From positions 1,302,001-1,366,000 of the forward strand of contig JAHDVF020000880.1 of NCBI GenBank assembly GCA_022606425.2: a DNA stretch of 64,000 bases, in the 5' to 3' direction. The translations under genes were made by a program, and so were the position numbers. This DNA is from Lepidostoma basale. Its lineage: Eukaryota; Arthropoda; Insecta; Trichoptera; Lepidostomatidae. Shown here piece after piece: positions 1 through 11,176 of the stretch (position 1 is the first letter of the stretch; each line of letters begins with the position of its first letter). The notes under the pieces were generated by a model that saw only the letters and a list, made by a program, of their open reading frames with translations, had not been told where the DNA came from and did no database searches.

Positions 1-420
1 TGGTTTGTAAGTTTTTTTTGAACTTAGCTTTATTGGTTTGAGAGAATAATTAATAGTTTTTTTGTTGTTGGGAAATTACGTTCTTACAATGCCAATTTTG
101 AAATACTATTAATATATTGAGTAGGTAGTTTGATAATGAGATACATTCATGTGTAGGCGTAACAAATAATGACGGATTCAAATGTTTCGAATCAATTTAT
201 AATGAGGATCGACAAGGCTAATTTTACACTACAAGTTGAAGCCATTTTACGACAAAGCGGAACCTAATTAACGATTTTATCCGTATCTGAAATTCCATTC
301 ATCAATTGTTAATTTAGCTTAGCCTTCGACAGATTAATTAATTTAACATTTACCAATTAATATCTACGACTATGAATCTGCAAATATTATTCTGATGACT
401 ATTTAAATAACTAACCTGTC
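1..420. other. AT-rich sequence without recognisable feature
   Basis: No open frame, repeat family or RNA motif found elsewhere in the window could be recognised here. Confidence 0.5.
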
Positions 421-778
421 TGTTCCTGGAGTCAGGCTCTCTTGGGAGGCTGACTCCCAGCTATCCCTCCATCTCTGTGGCGGTCTTCCAGGGGGACATA
501 GCCAACAGAAATCTGATGTGCCAAAACGTGTAGGATTCTGGAGAGATCCACCCTCTGCACGTGCACATTCCAGTATCTTCTATCGTTGTCTGCCCAATCT
601 TATCACATCTAACATATAACAGATTTCGCGGATAGCTGTGCTCTTCACCCTATCTCGAAGAGTCTTTCCTGCTATTGTTTTCAGCTTCCGCATCTCTGCC
701 ACCCACACTTTAACCTTCTAACCTCTGGTCTCAATGTCATATGCCAGTATATGCCTTAAGCTGGTTTTGTTTATTTTG
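421..778 (-). mobile_element. RTE-like LINE (family A) 3' fragment, antisense
   Basis: Read on the minus strand this matches the C-terminal coding end of the RTE-like element at 1429-3206: the stretch coding for a GRPPKRW-like motif followed by an arginine/tryptophan-rich end is recognisable near 440-500. It is decayed and 5' truncated. The same region recurs at 36880-37480. Confidence 0.7.
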
Positions 779-850
779 ATCATCACGCCATTTCCCCAGG
801 AGGGTAAGCAGAGAGAATGGACCACCACACTGTTCTGTCCTGACATACAT
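779..850 (-). mobile_element. 3' end of TTAG/TTTG-tailed LINE, antisense
   Basis: Contains the hallmark 3' terminal block of the window's commonest LINE (CATCACGCC, a TTTCCCC box, GGTAAGCAGAGAGAATGG). An internal piece of the same LINE follows at 1005-1125, with L2-like sequence between them. Confidence 0.65.
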
Positions 851-865
851 CTACCCAATTAAAAA

Positions 866-990
866 CTTTCATATTTTGTTCTATTATACTTTCTAATCGA
901 TCGCGAATATCAATCAAACGCAGCGTTCACATTTAGATTTAAAACACGTCTTAATGCGCCCTTGAGGTGATTACTATCATACAACTATCA
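866..990 (+). mobile_element. L2-like LINE 3' UTR fragment
   Basis: Shares the 3' UTR seen after the L2-like ORF at 54965-55390, including the blocks CACATTTAGATTT, AAACACGTCTTAATGCGCCC and TTGAGGTGATTAC. Here it lies in sense orientation and is only about 125 bp long. Confidence 0.65.
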
Positions 991-1004
991 TACAACGTTT
1001 TCAT

Positions 1005-1125
1005 CCTTCTTTTGCCAGCTCCAAGCTTCACTTCCATACATGAGGGTTGGCATTAGAACTCCATTGTGTACTGCCATTTTTACTTCTGTGGATATATTTC
1101 TATTTTGCAGAAATTACTTTGAGTG
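1005..1125 (-). mobile_element. TTAG-tailed LINE internal fragment
   Basis: The minus strand encodes the post-RT segment of this LINE (a VLMPTLMYGSEAW-like stretch followed by a WQKKDE-like stretch), the same segment seen at 30014-30120, 37990-38100, 38690-38780 and 50085-50140. Confidence 0.6.
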
Positions 1126-1321
1126 CGCCATTTATTTTATTCTTAACTTTAATCAAAGAAAGACTTATTATATACAGAGTTATATTCAGTAAATATAATC
1201 CTTAAAAGTACTTATTACAGTAGGGAAAACATTTATTTACATAGTTATACAATACACAATAATAATTTGGAAAATTTGTACATTTGTAAAGATATGTTTT
1301 ACCTGAATACTGAAAAAATAT

Positions 1322-3154
1322 TTGTTTTTTCTTTGTATGAGTATAACATATTCATATAATAAGTCTTTGTTTAGTCAAAGTTTAGTTATATATTTACTTT
1401 GGAGGATAGAGGAGGTCACCTCTGAAACCTTAATATATAAGAGCAACCCCACACCAGAAGAATACCGCAAATATAAGAATACAAGAAACAGAGTCAACGC
1501 GGAAATCAAGAAAATAAAAACAGAATATTGGGCCAAATTCTCAAAAGATATGGAATATGACCTTCATGGTGCCCAAAGAAAAGTGTGGAAACTACTTAAA
1601 AACCAAAGAAAGCCTATCAATGAATACACTCAGACAACAAAAATTCCAATTGATGAATGGGAAAGGTACTTCAAACAACTCTATTCTATGGACCCGGGGC
1701 ACGGATACCCGACAATTGAAGCTACTGTAGAAGAAACATTCAGTGAAATAGAGACACTGACACATATTAAGAAGCTGAAAAATAGGAAGGCTCCCGGAAT
1801 CGATAACATCCCCAATGAATTAATTAAGTACTCTGGCGTAGAATGTATAAAAGAGATCCAAAACATATTTAACAGGATATTGGCCGCTGGAACTATACCA
1901 CAGGAATGGAGAATAAGTATAACAACACCTGTATTTAAGAAAGGGCAAAAGAAAAACCTAGAGAACTACAGAGGTATCTCCTTATTATGCACAATGCTTA
2001 AGCTATTTACAAGTATTCTGAAAACGAAACTTGAGCAAAAGATAACGAATAGGGAAGAACAGCAGGGTTTTCGACGAAATCGCTCCACAACAGATGCAAT
2101 CTTCATTCTGAGGCAACTGAAAGAGAAAGCAATTGAATATAATAAAGTAGCCTATATATGTTTTGTCGATCTGACTAAGGCATTTGACAGGGTGTTGTTA
2201 AGAGATATTGTAAGAAAATTACAGGAAGGAGGAATATCCAATACATTGATAAAGACTGTCCAAGATCTATATACCAATTGCAAAACGAAAATTAAGGTTG
2301 ACAATGAACTGTCTAGGGAAATTCCTACAAGCAATGGTATAAGACAGGGAGATAGTTTGAGCCCCTTTCTGTTCAATCTTATTATGGACGAAATTATAGA
2401 AGAGGTAGCTGGCCTGGGACTAGGTTATAAAATGGGCAGTAAAACTGTGAATGTCATTTGCTATGCGGACGATGCCGCATTAATAGCAGAGTCTGAAGAT
2501 GACCTGCAAAGAATGTTGTACAAATTCCACACAGTATCCCAAAGGCTAAATATGGCTATATCAGTCAACAAAACAAAAAGTCTCACTATATCTAGGCAAC
2601 CTGCAAGATGTAAACTGACTGTTGATGATATACCTGTGGAGCAAGTGATGAGTTTCAGGTATTTGGGAGTGGAGATCTGCAGCCAAAGTGACCTTTATAC
2701 CGAAGTACGTGAACAAGTCAGTAAAGCCTCTGCCGTGTCAGGATGCCTGAAGAATCTGGTCTGGAAAAACAAGCACATGCGTATCGACAGCAAGATCAGA
2801 ATATACAAAACATGCGTGCGACCCATCATGACGTACGCTGTAGAGACGCGGGCTGACACTGTGCGAACCAAGGGACTACTTAGAACATCGGAGATGAAGG
2901 TCCTAAGATCAATTACTGGAAAAACCCTCCGAGATCGTGTCCGCAACGCAGACATAAGGAAAACCTGCGAAATAGAGGATATCGTTCAGTGGAGTAGATC
3001 CAGAAGAAGATACTGGAGGGACCATGTAGCCCGAATGGATGGTGACAGACTCGCGTATACAGCCGCCTATGAAATCCCTTCCGGACACCGCCCACCTGGA
3101 AGACCGCCTAAGAGATGGAGGGACAGCTGGATCTCATCATCCGACGAGATATGA
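1322..3154 (+). CDS. RTE-like LINE reverse transcriptase, 5' truncated
   Basis: The open frame starts at an ATG in flanking host DNA. Element-derived sequence begins at about residue 37. It codes for the reverse transcriptase and C-terminal part of an endonuclease/RT polyprotein of the RTE or a related LINE clade. Visible RT motifs are NRKAPGIDNIPNELIK (about residues 155-170), FVDLTKAFD with the first catalytic Asp near 283, GIRQGDSLSPFLFNL, and the active-site YADD at 381-384. The C-terminus has a short GRPPKRWRDSW motif shared by related LINEs. The N-terminal endonuclease domain is missing, as expected of a 5'-truncated copy. There are no frameshifts in about 575 element-derived codons, so the insertion is probably young. 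A truncated copy could not retrotranspose on its own. Clade assignment (RTE versus a neighbour) is by resemblance only. Confidence 0.85.
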   Translation: MFFLCMSITYSYNKSLFSQSLVIYLLWRIEEVTSETLIYKSNPTPEEYRKYKNTRNRVNAEIKKIKTEYWAKFSKDMEYDLHGAQRKVWKLLKNQRKPINEYTQTTKIPIDEWERYFKQLYSMDPGHGYPTIEATVEETFSEIETLTHIKKLKNRKAPGIDNIPNELIKYSGVECIKEIQNIFNRILAAGTIPQEWRISITTPVFKKGQKKNLENYRGISLLCTMLKLFTSILKTKLEQKITNREEQQGFRRNRSTTDAIFILRQLKEKAIEYNKVAYICFVDLTKAFDRVLLRDIVRKLQEGGISNTLIKTVQDLYTNCKTKIKVDNELSREIPTSNGIRQGDSLSPFLFNLIMDEIIEEVAGLGLGYKMGSKTVNVICYADDAALIAESEDDLQRMLYKFHTVSQRLNMAISVNKTKSLTISRQPARCKLTVDDIPVEQVMSFRYLGVEICSQSDLYTEVREQVSKASAVSGCLKNLVWKNKHMRIDSKIRIYKTCVRPIMTYAVETRADTVRTKGLLRTSEMKVLRSITGKTLRDRVRNADIRKTCEIEDIVQWSRSRRRYWRDHVARMDGDRLAYTAAYEIPSGHRPPGRPPKRWRDSWISSSDEI

Positions 3155-3206
3155 TTTCTGTGTCACAGATCGTCAGATCTATCAAAAGAAGAAGAAGAAG
3201 AAGAAG
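1429..3206 (+). mobile_element. RTE-like LINE insertion with 11-bp target-site duplication
   Basis: The direct repeat ACCTCTGAAAC occurs at 1418-1428 and again at 3207-3217, bounding a 1778-bp insertion. The 3' end is a (GAA)n run directly before the right repeat, typical of RTE-type LINEs with short tandem-repeat tails. The 3' UTR between stop codon and tail is only about 50 bp. Confidence 0.85.
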
Positions 3207-3337
3207 ACCTCTGAAACGAATTGTGTTTAATATTTTTTTTTCTGTAAAAATATATGATACGTAAAAGTGGATAAGCCAGTATTTATAATTCTATTCCAAA
3301 TTATCACAATGAAAACAAATTAAAACTTCTGATTTCT

Positions 3338-3450
3338 TGAAGTTTTATTATATTTTATGGGAATGGCATGTTTCACGTGTCGAAGGCATTATCAAATATT
3401 TTCAAAAAATTGATAATGCCTTCGACACGCGAAACATGTCATTCAAATAA
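3338..3450. repeat. Foldback element with hammerhead-like arms (GCCTT family)
   Basis: Two inverted arms face each other. The plus arm has TTGATAA (3410-3416), TGCC, GCGAAAC, ATGTC. The minus arm mirrors it with GACATG-type and TTTCACG blocks at 3368-3385. The hammerhead core positions C3 and G8 are T and A in both arms, and stem II is decayed. Related copies lie at 43.4, 43.9, 55.4, 58.4 and 61 kb. Confidence 0.55.
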
Positions 3451-3639
3451 AATATAATTTAAAGTATTAATAATTTTAATTGGAGTTTACGTCATTGTTC
3501 AAGAAACAATAAATCTAATTATCATATATTAAACTAAATTATATTGTAACAACTTATGGAACGATAGGACATTAACACTTTGGAATTCCATAGTAGTTTA
3601 CTTTGGAAATTGAAGAACTTTGTTAAATCCACTATTTAA

Positions 3640-3795
3640 TAGAAAATATTAAAAAACACGACATGTTTCGGAGAATACCTCCATCTTAAGTTGTAAAAAT
3701 ATAATAAAAAATAAACAATTGAAGATTAATGAAGATGGAGGTATCCTCCGAAAAATATCATGTTTTTTTAAATATTTTTTATTAAATAGTGGATT
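3640..3795. repeat. Foldback element with hammerhead-like arms (GGAG family)
   Basis: Minus arm near 3660-3700: CTTAAGA, then GGAG/CTCC stem II, GAAAC, ATGTC, GTG. Plus arm near 3728-3770: ATGAAGA, GGAGGTATCCTCC, GAAAA. A third relative at about 9245-9290 keeps an intact CTGAAGA. The arms are separated by AT-rich sequence. Confidence 0.5.
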
Positions 3796-3799
3796 AAAC

Positions 3800-4440
3800 A
3801 AAGTTTTTCAATTTTCAAAGTATATATTGTAACAAAATATAACAGTCCGCATTAATATAAATTATACAATGCAACTTTAAAATTTTGAAATAATTGTTGA
3901 AAGCAATTAAATGTATTTTAAATAAACTATCCGAATCAAAATAAGCAGAAAATTTTGTAGTTTGAAAATATATCATTGGAATGCCAAATAATGCCTCATT
4001 AAAGCCACACAATAATTAAACGCGCCTGTTTTATGAGAATAACCAAAACAATAATGCATTAATGTTTGTATGAATGCGTTATAGGTTTACTCTGAATTTC
4101 AATGCAGCATCGGCTTTAATGCCCCGGTTCGAGGAATTTTACGTCGAATGCATATCCCGGGCGTGCATTCACAGCGCTCGAACCTTCATTGCCATAATGC
4201 ATTTAGTGAACTGAATCGTCGGAAATTACAATCTACATGGCTGCTTGTTAAATGCCAAATTGTTGAAAACCCCTTTGTGGCAACCTGACCCATATTCCCA
4301 CCCACTATTAAACCGGTGCAGAGTAGTCCATGGACGTTGTGTACTCAAACATTATAAATTTCTTAGATTGTATTATACATATTAGAGTTCAAGTTCCAAC
4401 CCTTGTAGCTACATAGGAACGGAAAAATAAAGATTAATTA
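3800..4440. other. No gene; non-repeat block of higher GC at 4080-4340
   Basis: The first half is AT-rich and featureless. From about 4080 to 4340 the sequence is compositionally normal, shows no family resemblance to other repeats in the window and has no open frame. A conserved noncoding segment or an old unique region are both possible. Confidence 0.35.
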
Positions 4441-5365
4441 AAGATAACTAACTAACTAACTAACTAACCATCACGCCGTTTCCCCGAAGGAGTAGGCAGA
4501 AAGAATGGACTGCCACACTTTTCTTTCCCAATATATTTCTTCCGCTTCCTCAACATTCAAACATAGTGTCATGCACGCGCTGACTCCTCACGTGGCTGAC
4601 ATTCAATATTTGATTTATTTGATAGTGCCACGTTTTCTTCAGTTTTCCTATATATCTGGTTCCATTTATATAGTTAGCATATTTTTTTTTTACCATTCAT
4701 TCTCTCCATATGTTCAAATCATCTTAATGATCCTTTCAGTATTTTGTTCATGACACCATCATTCGCACCGCATTCACTTCTTATATTTTCATTTGACACT
4801 TTATCGTACACAGAGTATTCACACATTCGTCTAAGAGATCCCATTTCTGCTGCATTTATTCTACTTTATTATTTTTTTTTGACAGTTCTATGCTTCGCTT
4901 CCATACATAAGGGTCAGTAGAAGAACACCATTGTGCACTGCCATTCTAGCTTTTTTGGATAGGTTTTTGTTTGCGATGACAACTTTAAGTGCATCATTTA
5001 CTTTGTTGCCTGCCCCAACCTTCTTTTCAATATCCCTCTCCACTCGCCCATCTTTTTTAAACTTCTTCTTCTTCTTCTTCAGCTTACCGTCCACTCTTGG
5101 ACGAAAGCCTCCTCCATGTCCCTCCATGTCGATCTCTCCTGCACAGTCTGCATCCATAGCATCCCAGCGTATCGTTCCAGGTCATCCCTCCACCTCATTT
5201 GTGGTCTTCCTACTCTTCTTCCTCTTATGTCTCTCGGTCTCCAATTCAGCAGTATTTTGGTCCATATTTTGTCTGCAGCTCTAGCGAGCTTTTGTCAACA
5301 TACTACCTAAATACACGAGCTCATATACTTGCTCCAAATTTTCACCATTCGCGCTAATGTTGCAG
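4441..5365 (-). mobile_element. TTAG-tailed LINE 3' part, antisense, interrupted
   Basis: Begins at its 3' end with (CTAA)n, then CATCACGCCGTTTCCCCGAA and the usual AGAATGGACTGCCACAC block. It continues through the post-RT coding region to about 5050 and resumes near 5290-5365. Interrupted by an RTE-like 3' fragment (5052-5288). The frame is broken. Confidence 0.75.
5052..5288 (-). mobile_element. RTE-like LINE 3' end nested in a TTAG-tailed LINE
   Basis: Starts with a (TTC)n run, the reverse complement of a (GAA)n tail, followed by coding sequence whose reverse complement gives an R-W-R-D-L-E-x-Y-A-G-M-L-W-M-Q-like C-terminus. Sequence on both sides belongs to one other LINE copy, so this is a nested insertion. 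Confidence 0.7.
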
Positions 5366-6110
5366 CCTGATTTCTTATTTAAAAAAAAAATATTAATTAA
5401 GGATACCTACATGTATGTTTTCCAGAACAATGATGTAAAATTGCATATCAAATTATTAATACAAATGATTCGGTGAACCAATAAGGTCAGTAATGCAAAC
5501 CTAGGTACTACAGAGAGCCAGAGCCAATAGTTAAAACATATTTTCGTTATTCTACGCCTCTCACAACACCTTGTTTTAAGCAATTAAAATATTGGAGAAT
5601 CTATACGATAATTAGCCAATAACAAAACAAATTTATTGCTCCATTAATACCGAAGTACTCCTTTACTACTTAATTTGTAGCTATTTTTTGTGTAAAGAGG
5701 AATCGAGAAGCTTTTATAATTAATTAACGCTTAGTAGGTATTATTTATTTTCAGGTATTCCTAAAAGCCCATTGTGGTCCAATTATTTAATGTATTATTT
5801 AAAAAAAAAAAAAAATTTCCCTATCGATGAAGTTACATTCACTTGTCACACAATAGCTTAACTTAATACTTGAAAGTTTCTCTGGCTTAGTCACATATTT
5901 TTCATATAAGATTATGATTCATTGATTAATACCAACATTTATGTGGTTGAAGATCCAGTTTCTTATTGCTTTTTCCTAGGTAAAGGTAACTGAGTTGACT
6001 AGTTGGACAGATATTTGATGAAAACTATCCCAGTATCCATCTACCCAAGTTGATTATCTTATGATGATGAGAGTTTTACTAAATTGTGGATTTAAGAAAT
6101 GTTCTTAATG
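5366..6110. other. AT-rich sequence, no gene seen
   Basis: Poly-A runs near 5380 and 5805 and no recognisable coding or repeat signal. Confidence 0.4.
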
Positions 6111-6117
6111 TAATTCA

Positions 6118-6285
6118 TTCATTCATTTCTCGGCGCTACATCCCGGTGTGGGACTTGGCCTCTTCCACAACGGCCCTCCGCTGACTTCTGTCATCTGTCA
6201 CCTGGCCATCTCTCTCCATTCCCCAGCTCCTTCCAATTTCTCCCAATCTTCTTCCACGCAATCTGCCCATCTTTTAATGTATTAA
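6118..6285 (-). mobile_element. LINE 3' coding fragment, antisense
   Basis: Higher-GC patch whose minus strand encodes a tryptophan/arginine-rich C-terminus of LINE type (an EMGRLRGRRLGEIGRS-like stretch). No tail is visible and the family is uncertain. Confidence 0.4.
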
Positions 6286-6689
6286 AGGTAATTAATTTAT
6301 TAAAGGTCTCAATGAAATTATATAATTGGAATATAATTAAGACTTTTAAATGTAAAAACAAGTTTTATCGTATCAAATGGGAGTGAAATATGTTTTCTTT
6401 AATAGAGAATTATACAATGTTTTATCAAATACCAGGTTTTTATGCGGCAAAAGAAAAAGCATGTTAGACAAAAGGCAGCACCAAAATGCTTCACTTAGTG
6501 CTAAGTTAAGTGAAGGTCTACACACGTACTGTAGCACGAAGCATATATTATAGTGTGACCATCGCGATAATATGGTGGCTTCAGTTTGATAGGATACGTC
6601 AACGAGGCTCATACCGTAGACTTAATGAAAAGTCATAAATTTATACAACAAAAACTTTTTTTGTCTATGTTTTTCAAATACTTTTATAA

Positions 6690-7050
6690 AGAAAAACATG
6701 TTACTGTCATATAATGTAAAAAAATATATATTATTACTCTTAACATTACAATACTTTATTTCACTTAACACAGACATGTTTCGATTATAACATAATTTTT
6801 ATCAATATATATTATTATATAGTAAAAAAATATATATTATTACTCTTAACATTACAATACTTTATTTCACTTAACACAGACATGTTTCGATTATAACATA
6901 ATTTTTATCAATGTAAACATTTTATAAATATTGTACACTATAAAGGTTATGTTATTACCGAAACATGTATGTGTAAATTAAAATAAAGTATTGTAATACT
7001 AAGTACTATTATATTTATTCAAATATGAATCCACAACACAAAGTGAAGTC
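6690..7050. repeat. Foldback element with hammerhead-like arms and an internal tandem duplication
   Basis: About 88 bp (6718-6805) is repeated almost exactly at 6824-6911. Each copy contains on the minus strand TTGATAA, an ATTAT/ATAAT stem, CGAAAC, ATGTC. The right arm (6945-6985) carries GGTTATG, ATTACC, GAAACATGT on the plus strand. The flank near 7020-7050 (AACACAAAGTGAAG) recurs at 21770, linking this copy to the element at 21655. Confidence 0.6.
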
Positions 7051-7059
7051 GAATATAGA

Positions 7060-7690
7060 AGAACATATAAAAAAAAAAACAAATAGAAAATGAATGTTTT
7101 AATTAATATTAAGTAGTTAATCTAGATTTTTTATCATACTTCAAGTAACAATAAATCTTTTTGTTTATTTTTATCAATAATTTTTTTTTATTTGAATAAT
7201 AATTTAGTCTTATTTTAGCGTGACGTTTTTTTCATTTATTTGAATATTTTTACTACCTATGTATAAGTGAAGTTTTAACGATGACGTAGTAATTTAATGT
7301 TATAGGGCCGATGACGTGCAAATAAGTCATTAGTGCTTCAGCACACAATTAATACTGTGTCAAACGAATATAAATTTAGCGCCGCCTCTGTGATATGTGC
7401 AGTACCCGGATGGTTATTAATAAAATTTATATTGAAAATGTATTCCGTAATTTCGGCCTTTTGTTTTGAATTGAAAGCTCTCACGCTCCAAAAACCAATA
7501 ATTCCCGCAGGAATATTTCAAAAACTCGTTTTTAGAATAAAGTGTTCACAAAATGCTTTACGCCTGAACAATTAATTGCACAAAACTAAAAGCCAGATTG
7601 CTCAATAAAAATTCCAGTAAATACTCATATGAAAACGTTCTCTGTCATTTCGTTTACGATTCCATGACTATAAATTTTGTATATACATAT
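7060..7690. other. No gene recognised; unique-looking block 7290-7600
   Basis: 7290-7600 is less repetitive and includes an 80-codon ATG frame (7333-7575) without recognisable motifs, probably chance. Confidence 0.3.
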
Positions 7691-7694
7691 ATGC

Positions 7695-8060
7695 GCGGAC
7701 ACAGACAAAATGTCAAGTCTACAGATTTAAGGTCGCCCAACGCACCATGGAAAGAGCCATGCTTGGAATAACCTTAAGGGACAGATTTAGAAACGAATAT
7801 ATTCGTCAACAAACCAAGATGACTGAGGTGGCTCTGAGGATGGGCGGGCAGAAGTGGCGATGTGCTGCTCATATTTGACGGAGAACCGACGGCCGATGGG
7901 GGAGACGGGTTCTGGAGTGGAGACCGCGCACAGGATTCTGCAGAGTTGGGCGTCCCTTTGCCCGCTAGACCGACGATCTGAAGAGGATTGCTGGACATGG
8001 ATTGAATGGGAGCGGCCATAGATAGGGGGCGGTGGCGTGCTTTGGGAGATATATGCGTTT
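7695..8060 (+). mobile_element. RTE-like LINE 3' coding fragment, decayed
   Basis: Frames pieced together give RTMERAMLGITLRDRFRNE, then a QTKMTEVALR stretch, KWRCAAH and VLEWRPRTG, the post-RT C-terminus shared with the fragments at 14112, 35455 and 41205. There are stop codons and frameshifts. Confidence 0.65.
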
Positions 8061-8139
8061 ATATATACCTCGGACTAATATATTGTATGTTGAATTGTTG
8101 TAAAGCTAATACAACTATTTATTATTTCTTATTATTCTT

Positions 8140-8670
8140 CTAAGTTTAGATTGTATGACTGAGCGGTTCTGGGAAGATGACTTCCAGATATCTCATCTCT
8201 TCAGCGGTCTTCCTGTAATCTCTAGCTGCTGGAATTTTCAACATTGACAATTTTTTGTAATTCTTGAATCGAATTCCAAAAAAATGGGATTCCAAATATA
8301 TTTCGAGAAAATTAAGGGTTTCGACAACGTGGCCGACCACCGAAAATATGGCGAGATACTTGACAGTCCCCGTTCCAGGAGAACGGATATGCAACCAACA
8401 ACAGGTAATTGGACCTATAAGAAGAAGAATTATAAGAATACACAGAGGTCTAAAGAAATCCCACCGCTTACACGAGTTTGTAATAGGCGAACGGCGCCTT
8501 CTGCCTTCGCAAAAAAGCTTCTTACAAAAGCTTCGCTCATTCAATCCCTAGGCCCGCCCCTAATCCAAGTGGGACTTAAATTAATTGGTGAATGCACCAT
8601 TCCAGAAAAAATCAAAAGGCAAAAGGGTCTGCAGGCCACACTTAATCTAGTTTAACTTCAAGTCACTTCT
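8140..8670. other. Unclassified repeat-like segment with overlapping open frames
   Basis: Frames of about 95-132 codons overlap on both strands. The 8150-8260 part resembles the antisense of a LINE C-terminus, while the rest matches nothing I know. No splice or promoter signals were recognised, so I do not call a gene. Confidence 0.35.
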
Positions 8671-9235
8671 ACCAGGATGTTCCAATCTCACGAAACAGCA
8701 TAAAATATGGTACATGATTTTATGGACTAACATAAAACTATTTCAGACAGACATGGTGAGGGTGGGACAGAGTGTGGGATGGGAAAAAAAAGTGGAATAA
8801 AAAAAAAAATGGAAAAGGAAATAAAGAAAACACTGGTCATGGAAACAAAGGACAGGAACACAGGTAACCTAACATTTTAATGCCTGTCGGCACTGGTCAG
8901 AGCCAAGAGACGTTATTCGGACCGTAAGACGACATGACCACACGCCAGGCGCGTATGTGATTCTAGACACTCACACGGTTTTGTACAGTAGTAAAGTCGT
9001 AGGTACCTGGAGGCACCACGCTACGGCGCTAAGGCGCCTGACTTGCATGAACAGGTATGTGGACCAATTAGACACCGCCTTCATATGCCCCATAATAAAA
9101 AGAAGACGAAGTCATAATATTTTTAGAAATACCGCAAAACAATAAGCATAAAATAAAACACTAAACATATCGAACATGAACGCGAAAAGCCACTATGGAT
9201 TCAACCAACCACTACTTAGAGTAATATACTTAGGA
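8670..9235. other. No recognisable gene
   Basis: Purine-rich 8750-8870, then a mixed segment with a 62-codon chance frame at 8957-9145. No known family recognised. Confidence 0.35.
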
Positions 9236-9345
9236 AATTGAAAATAACTTTGATTAATCCGGTTTCGGAGGATACATCTTCAGGTGTAAAAATATAAATA
9301 AAATTCGATACAACGATTCAAATTTTAAAAATTAACCTGGGCTAT
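9235..9345 (-). repeat. Hammerhead-like arm (GGAG family), single
   Basis: The minus strand reads CACCTGAAGA, a shortened stem (TGTATCCTCC), GAAAC, CGG. The core CTGAAGA is intact, but stem II has lost part of its 5' strand and stem III differs from the ACATGT of its relatives. Confidence 0.45.
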
Positions 9346-9984
9346 TTGTTAAAAGTACTAATGATTATTTTTTAACAGTTAGAACTAATAAATAATACGA
9401 AATAAAAATAATACATGATGCTAATAGAAAAAAATTTAAAAATTGTAATTTAAAAACAACATACATTTGAAAAGCATAATTTATTTAGAAATTTATAAAT
9501 GATTAATTTGCATTTGATTGGGAATGGGAGCTTGGGAGATTAAATGTAGACAAAGTACTTATTTTTTATTAAACACCTCCTTTTAAAAAAAAAATATTGA
9601 TCGCCAAATAAAATTACACCCATATCGGGTAATTGCCTAATTTTCAAATAATGGCTAAATATTGCCAATCTTTGTTTAAATACACCGAAAATCATATCGA
9701 TTTTAGTATTAATCGAACATTAAACGTTTCCTCGTGTTTGACCAGGTGGGCGGCAGTTGATTCTAAGTTTCTTCTATATTTGACTATGACTAAAAATATC
9801 GCCTAAGATCTTTCAACGCCCACTGGTGGATGGTATCAACCTAGTTAGAAATCACAGACCCAGAGCGATCAAACAAAATAATCTCCCCTAATAATGACAA
9901 ATAGTGATTTTTTTAAAGACTAACATCATGGATTTATAACAATGATATTAGAATTTATTTTACAATCTTCAATGTGAGCAGAAA

Positions 9985-10090
9985 TAGCTCATTATTATTA
10001 TTATGAAGGAATCTGGTCGTGTCTAGGCTTGAATCCATGTTCCCTGGATCAGGAGCCAAGCGCTCTATCCCCTAGATCTATCTATCTATG
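9985..10090 (-). mobile_element. Short tRNA-derived SINE or tRNA pseudogene
   Basis: On the minus strand an A-box-like TAGGGGATAGAGCGCTTGG is followed about 30 nt later by the B-box-like GGATTCAAGCC, then (ATA)n. It is unlike the other SINE family in the window. Cloverleaf pairing is poor, so a functional tRNA gene is unlikely. Confidence 0.45.
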
Positions 10091-10295
10091 TAATATCTGT
10101 CAAAGCTGACCATATTCATGGAATTTAAAAACTATTTATTTAGAATTAAACATGTTTATTGTAACTGTTCATATTTATATTGATGAAGGGCTTTTCTCGA
10201 AACAATTTATTTATTGTAATGAAATATTGTGTTACATAGTTTAAAAGATTGTTCAATTCGTTAAAAAACAGTTAAAATAATTTTCAAATTGAATT

Positions 10296-10535
10296 TGATT
10301 AACTAACCAACCTACCATCACAACGTCTCTTCGAAGGAGTATGCAGAATGAATAGAATTGTAAAATTCTGGTATACAGGTACTCCTCTGGCGTTCTTAGC
10401 ATTGATTTCTCCAGCTCCTCATGTGGCTGATATTATATTTATATTAGATTAATTTGATCATGCCACGTTTACCTAGATCTTTAAAAGTATGTCAGTCCAT
10501 TCTTTCTGCCTTCCCCTTTGTGTTAATGTTGGCAT
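10296..10535. mobile_element. TTAG-tailed LINE 3' ends in opposite orientations
   Basis: An antisense 3' end occupies about 10300-10480. A sense 3' end begins at about 10483 (AGTCCATTCTTTCTGCC) and is cut by the Jockey-like element. Its last bases reappear at 11177-11205, so the Jockey-like copy is nested in it. Confidence 0.65.
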
Positions 10536-10539
10536 CGAC

Positions 10540-11176
10540 TGGCTATAAACTTCTGGGTTTTGTCTTAAGAATTTGCAAACAGTTCCGAAATCCTTAAGCG
10601 ATGGCATCAATGTTTAGCGGCATCGTTAGATCAAAATTAGAATACGCGAGTGGTGTATGGTCCATACTAGCAAAAGTATGTGGAGGTGTTAGAACAAATC
10701 CAGAAAAAAAATTCTGAGATACCTCTACATGCGGATGAATGGGGTATATCCGAGGTTTATGCACCACAATGATCTATCGATTAACACAGAGTACCGCAGT
10801 CTCGAATCAGGAAGAAAAGGTACATTGATGATCTTAAGATTTAAAATACTCCGTAACTTCATTGATAGCCCATACCTCTTCGAGTGTTGTGCACCGGACA
10901 GGTATGCTCGCGCTAGAAGACACGATCTGTTGTGCATACCGCATAGCAGAACAAATGTCATGGCGCAGCATACAATAACCCGGGGTATGGTGCTCTTGAA
11001 TGAGGTGTCAGTCGATGTGGACATTCTCCAAATGACCTGTGCGTCCTTTAAAGATCATATAGGTTCCAACCACAATTGCTGATATATGTGTTTTACTTTC
11101 ACATGTATATCTGTGTTATTTTTGTAATGTAAAATGTATACAGTAATTGGGTTCTAAAGACCTGTCGTATACAAAA
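10540..11176 (+). mobile_element. Jockey-like LINE 3' end with hairpin 3' UTR
   Basis: Decayed C-terminal coding region: IVRSKLEYASGVWS near 10625, LRYLYMRMNGVYP, SLESGRRKGTL-like, DRYARARRHDLL, then stop near 11082. The 3' UTR has GTATACAGTAATTGGGTT, then CCTGTCGTATAC, then poly-A. GTATACAG and CCTGT.GTATAC can pair as a hairpin. The same tail ends the tRNA-derived SINEs at 19150, 49150 and 50250. Confidence 0.75.

Noticed and set aside
8146..8655. Overlapping frames of 95-132 codons on both strands as a host gene
   Set aside because: No splice, promoter or domain evidence; part resembles a decayed LINE end.
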